The notes: generated from the sequence alone by a model not told the origin. A stretch of DNA of 64,000 nucleotides from Beijerinckiaceae bacterium (GCA_021324915.1 JAJPIC010000017.1:124001-188000); one strand, 5' to 3'; shown: positions 9,176 through 18,546, counted from the first letter of the stretch. Numbers and translations are program-made.

Positions 9176-9730
9176 GTGATCATCGAGGCTGCGCCACTCG
9201 ACGGCATTAAAGTGATCGTGCCCAAGAGGCTCGGGGATCTGCGCGGCTCGTTCTGCGAAACCTATCATCGCGAGAATTTTTGGCGCGCCGGCATAGAGGC
9301 CGACTTCATTCAGGACAACCAATCCTATTCCGCAAAGCCCGGCACCGTTCGCGGTCTGCATTTCCAATCGTCCCCCTTCGCTCAGGACAAGCTGGTGCGC
9401 GTGATCAGGGGCCGAATTTTCGACGTGGCGGTCGATCTGCGGCTGTCTTCCCCGACCTATGGCCAGTCTTTCGCGATCGAGCTCTCGGCCGAAAACATGA
9501 GGCAAATGTTCGTGCCTGTCGGTTTCGCGCATGGCTTCTGCACGCTCGAGCCGGAGACGGAAGTTCTCTACAAAGTCTCGAATTATTATTCGCCGCAGCA
9601 CGATCTCGGGCTCGCCTGGGATGATCCGGCGCTCGCGATCGCCTGGCCGGTCGATGCCCAATCGGCCATCCTTTCGGACCGGGATCGCCGCCATCCCCGT
9701 CTTGCCGATCTCAAATCGCCCTTCGACTGA
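9176..9730 (+). CDS. rfbC: dTDP-4-dehydrorhamnose 3,5-epimerase
   Basis: 184 residues, normal family length, from a GTG start with an 'aaagga' ribosome site just upstream. RmlC cupin motifs are present: 'DNQSYSAKPGTVRGLHFQ', whose His is the catalytic base, and 'GFAHGFCTLEPETEVLYK', with the second conserved His and the Tyr acid further on. It takes the RfbB product and epimerises C3 and C5. It sits 19 bases after rfbB on the same strand. The downstream palindrome at 9742-9788 probably ends this transcript. Confidence 0.93.
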   Translation: MIIEAAPLDGIKVIVPKRLGDLRGSFCETYHRENFWRAGIEADFIQDNQSYSAKPGTVRGLHFQSSPFAQDKLVRVIRGRIFDVAVDLRLSSPTYGQSFAIELSAENMRQMFVPVGFAHGFCTLEPETEVLYKVSNYYSPQHDLGLAWDDPALAIAWPVDAQSAILSDRDRRHPRLADLKSPFD

Positions 9731-9741
9731 GGAGCGCTGCA

Positions 9742-9788
9742 GATCACGATGCTTTTGGATCGAATCGATCCAAAGCACGAAGGTGATC
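9742..9788. terminator. Imperfect palindrome between convergent rfbC and methyltransferase
   Basis: The core at 9750-9777 folds as an almost perfect inverted repeat with one bulged T around 'ggatcgaatcgatcc', flanked by outer arms GATCAC (9742-9747) and GTGATC (9783-9788). It lies between two converging genes, so it may act as a bidirectional terminator; no clear T-tract is present. It also resembles the dispersed palindromes seen elsewhere in the window. Confidence 0.45.
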
Positions 9789-9799
9789 GATTCTGAACT

Positions 9800-10468
9800 T
9801 TAGAGTGGGATTCGCGCTGAAAACAGCGCGGCGCAGCCGATCACCTCTAGCGACACACTGTCAAATCGGCGACAAAGTTCCTGCCGCAGCCCGCTAGCAT
9901 CGTCTGCCTCGTTCGAGAAGATCCCTTTGCTATTGTAGAATTCCATGAGGCCCCGCGCAGGCCAACTCCTGCGGACATCGCCCTGCAGCAATGTCGAGCC
10001 GAAGAGAACGGCCCCGGGATTCATCAGGTCCTTGAGATGGTCAAAGACGATCGATTTGGAGGCGATCGTCCCCGGAAGACAGTGAAGCAGATAGTTCGTG
10101 CTGATCGAATCGAACTTCTGCGCGTCGATCGAGATCGGCTCCAAAACGTTCCTTATGTAGGTTTCGGGCTTGTATCTCGCGATTCTGTGCGAGGCGAATT
10201 CGATTGTATTTGGATTGAGATCCATCAACGCGACACGCGGCGACAGGCTGGGAAACGTGCAAAAATCGAGAAAATATCCGGTCCCTACGCCGACATCCAA
10301 ATGATTGGACGTGATGTGCTTATTGAAATGCGCCAGGATTCGGCTGCTCGGGCATTTCCAGATCATTCGATTGGACGCGCCAAGCACCAGAAGATCGTAC
10401 ATTCGCAGCGCTTGTTTCGTGTAGGCGGCTTGTCCGGCGATAATTTGCTGCGTCGTGACGCTCATCAT
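9800..10468 (-). CDS. Class I SAM-dependent methyltransferase
   Basis: 222 residues from the ATG at 10468; a second ATG follows immediately. The open frame continues about 120 codons upstream, but that stretch is arginine-rich, lacks family features and runs into the neighbouring gene. 'SNHLDVGVGTGYFLDF' is motif I for SAM binding and 'VALMDLNPNTIEFASHRI' is the acidic beta-2 motif. The substrate is unknown. It lies 95 bases after the large GT2 gene on the same strand and may be cotranscribed. Codon choice looks slightly more AT-rich than its neighbours, a weak hint of separate history. Confidence 0.75.
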   Translation of the reverse strand: MMSVTTQQIIAGQAAYTKQALRMYDLLVLGASNRMIWKCPSSRILAHFNKHITSNHLDVGVGTGYFLDFCTFPSLSPRVALMDLNPNTIEFASHRIARYKPETYIRNVLEPISIDAQKFDSISTNYLLHCLPGTIASKSIVFDHLKDLMNPGAVLFGSTLLQGDVRRSWPARGLMEFYNSKGIFSNEADDASGLRQELCRRFDSVSLEVIGCAALFSARIPL

Positions 10469-10563
10469 TTGATCTCTGTATGACGCAACGGGATTCGCTC
10501 CCGAGAACGATCGCAAGCCGGGACTGCGTGTCGAGAGCGCTCCGAAGCGCAACTCGGCATGCC

Positions 10564-12663
10564 TTAGATTTCCGCGAGCAGCGCCTGCTGCGCGGCGTGA
10601 GCGGCGTGGGCGCGCCAAGGCTTGATTCGGCGCGGCGGAAATGCGAGCACGAACGCCGGATTCTGGAACCAGAGGTTCACGTTGAAATAGGGATCGCGGT
10701 CGAGCCCCAAGCCCCAGGTCCGTCGCATATAAGCAAGCTCGCGATCCGCCCGCTCGATCTTTTCTGCGCTTTGATCGTCTCCGCGCGTCGCCCATTCGTG
10801 ATGGTAAAGAAGCGCAAACGGCGTCCAAACGTTGCGATAGCCTTTCGCACGAATCTTGAGGCAGAGGTCGACATCGTTGTAAGCGACCGCGAGATCCGTG
10901 GCATTCAGACCACCGACCTCGAGGAACACGGATTTGCGCAAAACGAGGCAGGCACCCGTGACCGCCGAGACATTGGTCGTCAGCATCAGCCGACCGAAAT
11001 AACCCGGATCATTTCTCTCCGCCTGCGCATGCACGTGATCGGGCCCCCAGGGAGCGCCGAGGATCACACCGCCGTGCTGGACGCTGCCATCAGGATAGAG
11101 AAGCTTCGCGCCGATCGCGCCGTTCTCCGGAACGAGAGCGAGCGAGACCATTTCACTCAGCCAATCCGGCTCGATGACGTCGATGTCATTGTTGACGAGG
11201 CCGATGATCTCTCCTTTCGCCTCGGCGACGGCGCGGTTGTTCATTTCGGAATAATTGAACGGGCCCTCGTAGCGAAGGACGCGCACGCGTCTGTCCGTCC
11301 GCAGCCGATCGATTAGAGCGATTGCGCTGGGATCGTCGCTCTGATGATCGATGAGGATGATCTCGAGCGGCCGATAGGACGTGCGATTGAGCAGGCCATC
11401 CATGCATGGCCCGAGAAGATCGGGCCGATTGCGCGTCGGCACGACGAGCGACACGAGCGGCGGATGCGCGGGAAGCGGACGCCGGATGCGATCGAAACCA
11501 GGCAGGAGCGGATGATCCAGGATTTCGACTTTTTCTCCTCGCGCTGCGAAATCATCTTGCTTGGCGCGCCGGTCGGACATCTTTCGCTCGCCCGATTTGT
11601 CGATGGTGCGCCTGTGGCAGAACACGGCGGGAATGTGCCGGATCTTCTCCGCGCTCGTCGCGCGGACGAGGCGCAAGGCGAGATCATAGGCTTCGCTGCC
11701 ATCGAAGCCGTCGCGAAAGCCTCCGACTTCCTCGACAAGCGCACGCCGGCAGAGGCTAAGGGGAGCAAGAAGATCCAGCGCGGCAAAAAGCTCGGGGTTC
11801 CAATCCGTCTTGAAATAGGGCTTGCGCCTGCGTCCGTTCTCTAACCTGTCCTCGTCGCAATAGAGAAGATCGGCTTCCGGGAAATCGTTCAGCTCGACGA
11901 CGAATCCGTAAATTGCCTGTTCGGCCAGCAGTGTGCCTTCCTCCAAGAGAGCGATGAAGTCGCCTTTCGCCGAGGCGAGTGCTGCATTGGCCGCTTCTAT
12001 GCCGTCGGCTTTTCCCGTCGAGACCTTGATTCGAGAATCGGACCTTTCGTCGAGCAGAGCGCTCACGGCCGGCGACGCCTGGCCGATACACAATTCCCAA
12101 TTGGGATAGAGCTGGGCACAGATCCGCTCGAGTGTCTCGCGAAACATCTCCTGCGCTTGCGGCACGATGATCGAGACCAGCGGCTGGTACTCGAGCGCGC
12201 GGATATGATCTGCGATCTGACGGCGGTCCCGGTCGTTCAAAGTGTCGTAAAGATCGATCCACCTCTCATAGGAACGCTCCGCGATCGCGCCGCAGTCGGT
12301 ATGACAGGCCGCTTTCGGCAGCAGCCGCCCCGCATATCTGAACGGGCTCGTGATGAATTTCTCGAGCCGCCGACCGAGTTTCCACCACGGCGAAGCGTTG
12401 TAACGGCGCAGATGATAAGTGCATTGCGCAATCTGCGATTCCTTCAGCGCCACCGCCATGTCGATCTGCCGCAAAAGGCGCGCGGTCGTCTGCCGCTGCT
12501 TATGTTCGATCAGCGCCAGGTCATGTGCCAATTGCGCGATTTGCGCATCCTTGCGGGAAACGGTCTCCGCGAGCTCGCGCAAGCGCGTCGCGCGGTCGGC
12601 GTCGCGGCGGGGATCGCTACGGTCTTCAAACATTTCGGTCGGATGTTGCTCCCGATGAAACAT
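10564..12663 (-). CDS. Large two-domain GT2 glycosyltransferase with N-terminal coiled coil
   Basis: 699 residues from the ATG at 12663; a TTG six codons upstream is possible but has no ribosome site. Residues about 24-85 are charged and heptad-like, probably a coiled coil. A first GT-A-like domain begins near residue 160 ('PLVSIIVPQAQ') and has 'LLYCDEDRL'. A second, more canonical one begins near residue 402 ('PLVSLVVPTRNRPDLLG'), with 'NNDIDVIEPDW' as metal site and 'YNDVDLCLKIRAKGY' as the base/acceptor motif. Proteins of this layout build O-antigen or rhamnan-type chains. Proximity to rfbB/rfbC suggests, but does not show, that rhamnose is a donor. Confidence 0.8.
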   Translation of the reverse strand: MFHREQHPTEMFEDRSDPRRDADRATRLRELAETVSRKDAQIAQLAHDLALIEHKQRQTTARLLRQIDMAVALKESQIAQCTYHLRRYNASPWWKLGRRLEKFITSPFRYAGRLLPKAACHTDCGAIAERSYERWIDLYDTLNDRDRRQIADHIRALEYQPLVSIIVPQAQEMFRETLERICAQLYPNWELCIGQASPAVSALLDERSDSRIKVSTGKADGIEAANAALASAKGDFIALLEEGTLLAEQAIYGFVVELNDFPEADLLYCDEDRLENGRRRKPYFKTDWNPELFAALDLLAPLSLCRRALVEEVGGFRDGFDGSEAYDLALRLVRATSAEKIRHIPAVFCHRRTIDKSGERKMSDRRAKQDDFAARGEKVEILDHPLLPGFDRIRRPLPAHPPLVSLVVPTRNRPDLLGPCMDGLLNRTSYRPLEIILIDHQSDDPSAIALIDRLRTDRRVRVLRYEGPFNYSEMNNRAVAEAKGEIIGLVNNDIDVIEPDWLSEMVSLALVPENGAIGAKLLYPDGSVQHGGVILGAPWGPDHVHAQAERNDPGYFGRLMLTTNVSAVTGACLVLRKSVFLEVGGLNATDLAVAYNDVDLCLKIRAKGYRNVWTPFALLYHHEWATRGDDQSAEKIERADRELAYMRRTWGLGLDRDPYFNVNLWFQNPAFVLAFPPRRIKPWRAHAAHAAQQALLAEI

Positions 12664-12925
12664 GGCGGCCTGCCGAGCCAAAGGCGGAGGCCAGCGGCCA
12701 AGCTTCGCTTTAGAATGGCTCGCATCGAAGGATCAGGCCGGCTAATACGGCAAACCATGGGCCGCGCGCCATCAAACTCGGCAACCGAACACAAACTTTC
12801 GTGAACTGCGCGAATGGACCAGCCCGAGCCCGAATGCTAAGATTCGTATGGCTCCAAATCGTGGAACTGCGGGCGTGCGGCCCGCTACGATTTCCTTCAA
12901 GCGTGAACGTGACAGGGAGGCTCCA

Positions 12926-13189
12926 ATGCAATCCAGGCTCGTTCCATTGGCAACGCTTGCCTTGGCCGTGACCCTGACGCCTGCGGCGGCTCAACCAGGT
13001 CCGCGCTGCCGGCCGGTTTACCCCGGCCTCATCTTGCAGAGCAGCGGCTATCAGGATCCGGACGGGACTTACGACTCGGTATCGAGTCTCGTCAGGGCGG
13101 TAAACGGCACACCTTGCGGTGTCGAATGCAGCCGCCCCTGGCGCCAGCGGATCTGGTTCGCTTCCCCGCCCGGCTACGTCTGCTGGTAG
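12926..13189 (+). CDS. Small secreted cysteine-containing protein
   Basis: 87 residues from the ATG at 12926, preceded by 'gacagggagg'. The first about 22 residues form a signal peptide (short basic start, Leu/Ala core, ending 'TPAAAQP'). The mature part of about 65 residues has four cysteines (in 'RCRP', 'TPCGVEC' and 'YVCW'), enough for two disulfides in the periplasm, and is rich in Gly, Pro and Ser. I do not recognise the family. An in-frame extension upstream to 12848 would bury the signal peptide and is rejected. It stands alone between two minus-strand genes. Confidence 0.6.
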   Translation: MQSRLVPLATLALAVTLTPAAAQPGPRCRPVYPGLILQSSGYQDPDGTYDSVSSLVRAVNGTPCGVECSRPWRQRIWFASPPGYVCW

Positions 13190-13193
13190 GCGC

Positions 13194-13214
13194 GGGCTGA
13201 ATTTCATTCAGCCC
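13194..13214 (+). terminator. 9-bp hairpin after the small secreted gene
   Basis: A perfect inverted repeat, GGGCTGAAT/ATTCAGCCC with a three-base loop, begins five bases after the stop codon at 13189. It lies between converging genes. No T-run follows on either strand, so it is a stem-loop candidate rather than a textbook intrinsic terminator. Confidence 0.5.
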
Positions 13215-13293
13215 ATCCGATTTCAGGCCGGGCATATATCGCGAAAATAGGCCCCGTTATTGGCGACGGATTGGCTGGATGGCGCGGTTCGCT

Positions 13294-15273
13294 CTAATGA
13301 CTCTTCTGTCCCGGGCCGGCGCGCACCTCGGCGAGATGATCGAAGTGATGCGCATAGGAGCCTAGTCCGGTCGTCTCAGCCCGGAGCTGCAAGATGAAGT
13401 CGTTGAGCTCGGCGGCGGGCACGAGCGCCTCTACATCGTCCCAGCCGGGCCAGCCTTCGCGCTCGGCATAGCCGAGAATCTGGCCGCGCCGTCCCGTCAG
13501 AAGCCGCTGCGCCGCTGCCGTAAACTTGTTCGGCACAGAGACCGTGACATGGTCGATAGGCTCGAGCAGCACGGGGTCGGCCTTGGGCAGCGCTTCGGCG
13601 ACGCCATTGCGCGTCGCGGTGCGGAAGGCCATGTCGGAACTATCCACTGTATGGAACGAACCATCGGCCAAGGTGACTTCGATATCGACCACAGGATAGC
13701 CGAAGGGGCCCTTCTGCATTGCCTCTTCAGCCGCTTCGCCGACCGCCGGAATATATTGGCGCGGCACCGCGCCGCCGACGATCTTGTCGACGAACTCGAA
13801 ACCGGCGCCGCGCGGACGCGGTGCAAGTTCCAAGACCACATCGGCGAATTGGCCGTGGCCGCCGGTCTGGCGCTTCAGCCGCGAATGTTGCGTCACGCGC
13901 TTTCTGATCGTCTCCTTATAGGCGACCTTGGGCGAGGCAACGTTGATCTGGCAATTATAGACATTGGCGAGGCGTTCGAGCGCGACATTGAGATGGATCT
14001 CGCCTTGGCCGCGCAAGAGTGTCTCCCCCGTCTCGCGATTATGCTCGATGCTGATCGAGGGATCTTCCTCGACGAGCTTGTGCAAGGCGCCTGAGAGTTT
14101 GACGTCGTCCTTGCGGTCCTTGGCGGCAATCGCAAAAGCATAGACGGGCGCGACGGGTTCGGGGAAAGGCAGGAGCGCCTCGCCTGCAGCACCCAGAACA
14201 GCGCCGGTCGCCACACCTTCGAGCCGGCCGATGGCGACGAGTTCGCCCGCCTGCGCAGCCTGCACCCGCACCGGCTCGCCGCTGGCGAAATGATAAAGCC
14301 CGCCGACGCGCGCTCCATCGAGCGGCGCTCCGTCGCGCAAGCTGCCGCGCCAAATGCGGGCATAAGAGAGCTTACCGGCATAGGCCTGGCCGGCATTGAC
14401 GGTCTTGAACACTTGCACGAGCGGCTGATCGGAAGGCGTGATCCCGCGACGGCGCGCCGTCTCGGCCGCCGGCGGCACATCGTGGCGCAGCGCCTTCCAG
14501 AGGCGCAAGAGTCCGTGCCCGCGCTGGGCCGCGCCGATCAGAACCTGGACGATCGTGCCGCTCGCCTGGTCCTTGTGCAGCGTCGCGAAAATTTCGTCGG
14601 ACGTCGGCACCACGTCTTCGAGCACCTTGACGAGGAGCGCGTCGTCGTGATCGGCGAGCACTTCGGTCAAGCCCGCGAGCGCCTTCTGTTCGGGCTCGCG
14701 CATCTCGTTCGGCAGCGTGACGAGCTCCGAATCCTGCCCGCAATAGCGATAGGCACGCTCGCTCACGACATCGACATAGCCAGTCACCGCGTCTCCCTCG
14801 CGGATCGGCATTTGCCGCAGGACCAGCGGCGATTTCGAATAGGGCTGCAGTGCCTCGACCGTCTCGCGCACCGCGCCGGCCAGCGAGTCGATTTTATTAA
14901 TGAAGACGAGATGCGGCAGACCGAACTCTTCGATCGACCGCAAGAGCGCCGGCAAGTTGGATAGCCGATCCGGCGAAGGCTCGCAGACGATTATCGCAAA
15001 GTCGACGGCAGCAAGCGCGGCCCAAGCCTCATAGGAAAATTCCACCGATCCGGGACAATCGATGATCGACCACGGCTCATCCATGAAAGTACAATGGCCG
15101 AGCCGCAGTTCGGAACTCATGGTCCGGCCGGAAACGTTGTGCGCACGCTTGGCGGGGACGCCCGCAGCCGCCATCAGGGCGTCGAATAAAGCCGATTTAC
15201 CGCTGCCATAGGGCCCTACAAGAGCGACGGAGCGTGGGCCCGCGGGTTCCGCCTTCCATGAGGATCTTGTCAT
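13294..15273 (-). CDS. Divergent elongation factor G-like protein (EF-G2 type)
   Basis: 659 residues, a little shorter than canonical EF-G, with a strong 'aaggagg' ribosome site before the ATG. The G domain has a P-loop ('LVGPYGSGKS', residues 18-27) and 'NKID' (126-129), and domains II-V follow in normal order, including 'RETGETLLRGQGEIHL' and 'TGGHGQFADVVLEL'. Two switch elements are unusual: the switch I 'RGITI' Thr motif is not recognisable, and the G3 motif reads 'DCPGS' instead of DTPGH, so the catalytic His is replaced by Ser. That points to a specialised translation factor or altered GTPase rather than the main EF-G. The gene stands alone, away from any ribosomal-protein operon. Confidence 0.8.
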   Translation of the reverse strand: MTRSSWKAEPAGPRSVALVGPYGSGKSALFDALMAAAGVPAKRAHNVSGRTMSSELRLGHCTFMDEPWSIIDCPGSVEFSYEAWAALAAVDFAIIVCEPSPDRLSNLPALLRSIEEFGLPHLVFINKIDSLAGAVRETVEALQPYSKSPLVLRQMPIREGDAVTGYVDVVSERAYRYCGQDSELVTLPNEMREPEQKALAGLTEVLADHDDALLVKVLEDVVPTSDEIFATLHKDQASGTIVQVLIGAAQRGHGLLRLWKALRHDVPPAAETARRRGITPSDQPLVQVFKTVNAGQAYAGKLSYARIWRGSLRDGAPLDGARVGGLYHFASGEPVRVQAAQAGELVAIGRLEGVATGAVLGAAGEALLPFPEPVAPVYAFAIAAKDRKDDVKLSGALHKLVEEDPSISIEHNRETGETLLRGQGEIHLNVALERLANVYNCQINVASPKVAYKETIRKRVTQHSRLKRQTGGHGQFADVVLELAPRPRGAGFEFVDKIVGGAVPRQYIPAVGEAAEEAMQKGPFGYPVVDIEVTLADGSFHTVDSSDMAFRTATRNGVAEALPKADPVLLEPIDHVTVSVPNKFTAAAQRLLTGRRGQILGYAEREGWPGWDDVEALVPAAELNDFILQLRAETTGLGSYAHHFDHLAEVRAGPGQKSH

Positions 15274-15405
15274 GCGCCGCTCCTCCTTCCCGGGGGTGAT
15301 CGATGTCGCCCCTCGTCATTGGAACGACATGATCAACCCGAAAGGAGGGGTGGCGCAAGCGCCTTTCGAGGAGGCGTGGCGCCAAGGCCCTGCCTCTGGT
15401 GCAGC

Positions 15406-16620
15406 TCAGACGAGGGAAAGGTCGAGCGGCTTCACTGCCGGAAAGATTGTCGCAAGGGCAGCTTCGTTGAGGCCGTAGATGTTTTTGAACAAGCCGCCGA
15501 AGAGACTGCGATAATCGGTCAGAACCGGAAAATCGCGGTTCTGGAAGAGGTGAGCCTCATCGACTTTTACCTGCTCGCCAAGGAAGCGCCCGCCATTGAC
15601 CGCTCCGCCGAGCACCCAATAGGTGCTGCCGTGGCCATGGTCGGTCCCTCTGTCGCCGTTTTCGCGGAAGGTGCGGCCGAATTCCGAGATCACCACCACG
15701 ACTGTATCATGCCAGGCTGCGGGCCCGAGCTCGTCGGCGAAGGCGGCAAGCCCGCGTCCAAGCTCGCTGAGCCGATTGGCGAGATAGCCGCTCGCAGCGC
15801 CCTGGTTGATATGCGTGTCCCAACCACCGACATCGACGAAGCCGAGATTATAGCCGCTCTTCATCACCCGGGCGATGCGTCGCCCGGAAAGCTCGAATCC
15901 TTTGGGCGACACGGCGCCGCGATTGGCCATGTCGCTCTCCTTCGAGATCGACCGGTAGACGTCGTCGCGCGCGTGGAAGCCTTCCGCGACTGCGGCTGCG
16001 AGCGCATCGTCCTTATACATTTCGCCGATGAGGCCCATCATCCGCTCGTCGATGGCCGGCTTGCCGACATTATTGAGCGCGACATTGGGGATGGGTGCCC
16101 CTTCGCCATGGAAGATGAGCGGCAATTGATTGGTAAAGGAGATCGGTCGCGTCCGCGTCAGCGCCGCCGCGAGCCGCGCCATGAAGCCCGATTGATAATT
16201 GCGGGTCGCGTGAATCGGCTGGCCGAGCTCGATCGTATCCTGCGTCTCGAAATGGCTGCGCGTTAAATCGTCCGTGCCGGCGAAAGGAATGAAGGCGATC
16301 TCCTTCTTCTGCCAGAGCGGAAGGAGCGCGTCGCGCAACGCCGGATGGAGGCCCCAGTCCGAATCGAGAGCCGCGGCTTCGAGCCCCGCATTGGCCGAAC
16401 CGGTGCTGGGCTTCGCGATCGCGAGCTTGGGCCGCGCCTGGTAATAAAAATCGCTGCCGATGGGCACGATGACGTTGGCGGCGTCATAGGCACCGCGCAA
16501 GAAGACGACGAGGAGGCGCGAATCCGTCTGCGGCGCGGCCCAGACGCGACCGGCCATGGTCAGAGGCCCTAGCGCGGCGAGCCCCTGGATCAGACTGCGG
16601 CGATCGATCGGCATCGGCAT
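15406..16620 (-). CDS. DUF1501 family exported protein
   Basis: 404 residues from the ATG at 16620, preceded by 'aaggag' at good spacing. The frame stays open upstream only because it reads through the tandem palindrome array. The N-terminus has a twin-arginine-like sequence ('DRRSLIQGLAALGPLTMAG') and a hydrophobic stretch, so it is probably exported. DUF1501 proteins belong to the alkaline-phosphatase/sulfatase superfamily; here 'VVVISEFGRTFREN' and 'TDHGHGSTYWVLGG' are the expected metal-site-like regions. The partner DUF1800 gene lies just upstream, a widespread pairing. The biochemical role is not established. Confidence 0.85.
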   Translation of the reverse strand: MPMPIDRRSLIQGLAALGPLTMAGRVWAAPQTDSRLLVVFLRGAYDAANVIVPIGSDFYYQARPKLAIAKPSTGSANAGLEAAALDSDWGLHPALRDALLPLWQKKEIAFIPFAGTDDLTRSHFETQDTIELGQPIHATRNYQSGFMARLAAALTRTRPISFTNQLPLIFHGEGAPIPNVALNNVGKPAIDERMMGLIGEMYKDDALAAAVAEGFHARDDVYRSISKESDMANRGAVSPKGFELSGRRIARVMKSGYNLGFVDVGGWDTHINQGAASGYLANRLSELGRGLAAFADELGPAAWHDTVVVVISEFGRTFRENGDRGTDHGHGSTYWVLGGAVNGGRFLGEQVKVDEAHLFQNRDFPVLTDYRSLFGGLFKNIYGLNEAALATIFPAVKPLDLSLV

Positions 16621-16642
16621 GGCGGACTCCTTGGGGATCGTG

Positions 16643-16870
16643 CTTCTTCGTTTGAGCATGATCTTGTCGAAAAACCGTTTCCACTTTTCCGCATCATGCT
16701 TCTTCGTTTGAGCATGATCTTGTCGAAAAACCGGTTCCCACTTTTCCGGATCATGCTTCTTCCTTTGAGCATGATCTTGTCGAAAAACCGGTTCCCCCTT
16801 TTCCGGATCATGCTCTTCGTTTGAGCATGATCTTGTCGAAAAACCGGTTCCCACTTTTCCGGATCATGCT
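16643..16870. repeat. Four tandem copies of a 56-57 bp palindromic element
   Basis: The block 'gagcatgatcttgtcgaaaa' recurs at 16654, 16710, 16767 and 16823, each copy followed by 'ccggttcccacttttccgga' or a close variant and 'tcatgct'. Each unit is an imperfect palindrome (AGCATGAT.../...ATCATGCT) and could form a stem-loop. The array fills the gap between the DUF1800 stop codon (16871-16873) and the DUF1501 ribosome site. The copy nearest DUF1501 is the most diverged. A single relative lies at 34781-34830. Confidence 0.85.
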
Positions 16871-18385
16871 CTAGCGCATGAACTCGGGCGAAGAGAGAAA
16901 GAGCGCGTTCCATTCCTGTGGCGATTGCGCCTCGGCGAGCGCACTGAGCGTTGCGGGTTTGAGGATCTGTTTCAGCCCATCGAAATAAAGCGCATTCTCG
17001 AGCAAGGGGAACGCCGGGCGATCGCTTGCGCCCGGCTCATCCGGCTTGAAGAGCCCGGCGGAACCCCAGCCGATCTGCCGTGCGATTTCGAAGCGAACGG
17101 CCAATTGACCCGGCCCGTCCCACGACGCCGAAATCATCGAATAGCCGTCGGGCGTTTCATGACCACAGGGGCTCTCGCCCAAGCGGCTCAGCCAATTTTG
17201 AATGGGTGTCGTATTCAGGATCACCTTGTCGTAAGCAAGCCGCACGGCAGAAAGCACGTAGCGCACGGGATCCTTGAATTTGGGCGCCGAAGAGTCGAAT
17301 TCCGGCGCTTCGATCATGGCACGCAGCACGGCGGCGATGTCGCCGTCCGTGCTCAAGAAGGCCGCGCTCATTTTGTCGACGAGAGGTTGGGGCGGATCAT
17401 CGGCCACGAAGTACATCGCAAGCTCGCGCGAGATGTGCCGCGCGGTCGCAGGGCTGCGCGTCAAAATGTCGAGCGCTTCCTCGACTTCCGCAAAACCCCG
17501 GCCCTTGATGCGATGGCCGAGGAAGATCTTGTCGCCATAATCGTGGCGCGCGGGATTGAATTCGAAAAGCCCGTCGCGCACGAGCTCGCCTTGCAGATCG
17601 GGCCTCAAATGCGGGCTTTCTGGATTTTCGTCTATGCCGACGCCGGTCAGAATACGCGCAAGCTCTTGCACGTCCTGCTGCGTATAGCCGGAGCCGACGC
17701 CCATCGTGTGAAGCTCCATGATTTCCCGCGCATAGTTCTCGTTGATGTGGCCCGCGGCATTCTGGAAATTGTCGAGATAGCGCAGCATGGCCGGATGGCG
17801 CAGCGTTGCTTCGATGAGATCGCGAAACCGGCCGAGCGCGTGCGGGCGAATGGCCTTGTCCTCGTAATCGGCGATCGTTGCGCGAATGTCGCCCTTCGCC
17901 TGAAAGACGTTGAAATGATTGAGCCAGAACCAGGTCATCACTTCGCGCAGCTGATAGGGCGAATAGAGGTCGCGCAGAATCTCGCGGGCTGCGGCCTGTT
18001 TGGCGAGATCGTTGAACTCCTGCCCGAAAGCATGCGCGGCGGCCGTCTTGAGATCGGGATCCGTGATCGTCCTCAGCGCTTTGCTCTTCGCGGTAAAATC
18101 CGCAACGAGCGCCGCCATCGGCTTTTGCGATATGGCGAGCGCGTCGATCTCCTGCTCGGCGGGCGCCGGCAAATCGTCCGCGAGGGGCGGCCGAAGCTCG
18201 TAATCGAGCCAGCGCTCGAGGCCCATTTGCTTGAAGCGGTCGGCCTCGGAAGCCGTGACCCCGAAAGTCAGGCGGTCGAGGAGGCGCAGGGTGCGCGGAT
18301 CATAGGACCCGCGGGCATCCCCCAGAGCCTGCGTGCCCAAGACCGCCACGGAAGCGAAAAGAATGGGAAGAGTTGCGGCGCGCAA
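16871..18385 (-). CDS. DUF1800 family exported protein
   Basis: 504 residues from a TTG start with 'ggag' upstream; no better ATG exists near. The first about 20 residues look like a signal peptide ('LPILFASVAVLGTQALG'). Family-typical segments include 'LLDRLTFGVTASEADRF', 'EVMTWFWLNHFNVF', 'NENYAREIMELHTMGVGSGY' and 'DVQELARILTGVGI'. DUF1800 proteins occur next to DUF1501 proteins in many bacteria, apparently as an exported pair; no enzymatic activity is established. The stop codon directly abuts the tandem repeat array that separates it from the DUF1501 gene. Confidence 0.85.
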   Translation of the reverse strand: MRAATLPILFASVAVLGTQALGDARGSYDPRTLRLLDRLTFGVTASEADRFKQMGLERWLDYELRPPLADDLPAPAEQEIDALAISQKPMAALVADFTAKSKALRTITDPDLKTAAAHAFGQEFNDLAKQAAAREILRDLYSPYQLREVMTWFWLNHFNVFQAKGDIRATIADYEDKAIRPHALGRFRDLIEATLRHPAMLRYLDNFQNAAGHINENYAREIMELHTMGVGSGYTQQDVQELARILTGVGIDENPESPHLRPDLQGELVRDGLFEFNPARHDYGDKIFLGHRIKGRGFAEVEEALDILTRSPATARHISRELAMYFVADDPPQPLVDKMSAAFLSTDGDIAAVLRAMIEAPEFDSSAPKFKDPVRYVLSAVRLAYDKVILNTTPIQNWLSRLGESPCGHETPDGYSMISASWDGPGQLAVRFEIARQIGWGSAGLFKPDEPGASDRPAFPLLENALYFDGLKQILKPATLSALAEAQSPQEWNALFLSSPEFMR

Positions 18386-18546
18386 GCGTCACTCCGATTT
18401 CATCCGAGCCTAGGGCGCGCTGGCTGAACGCAGCCTGAAAAGCCGGCGATCGAGCCAATGGCGCGCTCGCCTCCCGCGCATGTTGCCCCGCCAAGCTTTG
18501 CATTATACGGCTAGCGCGCGTTCAGCCGTCGGCGGATCAAGCGATC

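Noticed and set aside
8104-9730. Complete dTDP-rhamnose operon
   Set aside because: Only rfbB and rfbC are present; rfbA and rfbD are not found in the window, so the final sugar is not determined here.
16643-16870. Coding extension of the DUF1501 protein through the repeats
   Set aside because: The frame is open, but the repeated peptide is an artefact of the palindromes; the ATG at 16620 has a good ribosome site and the expected N-terminus.
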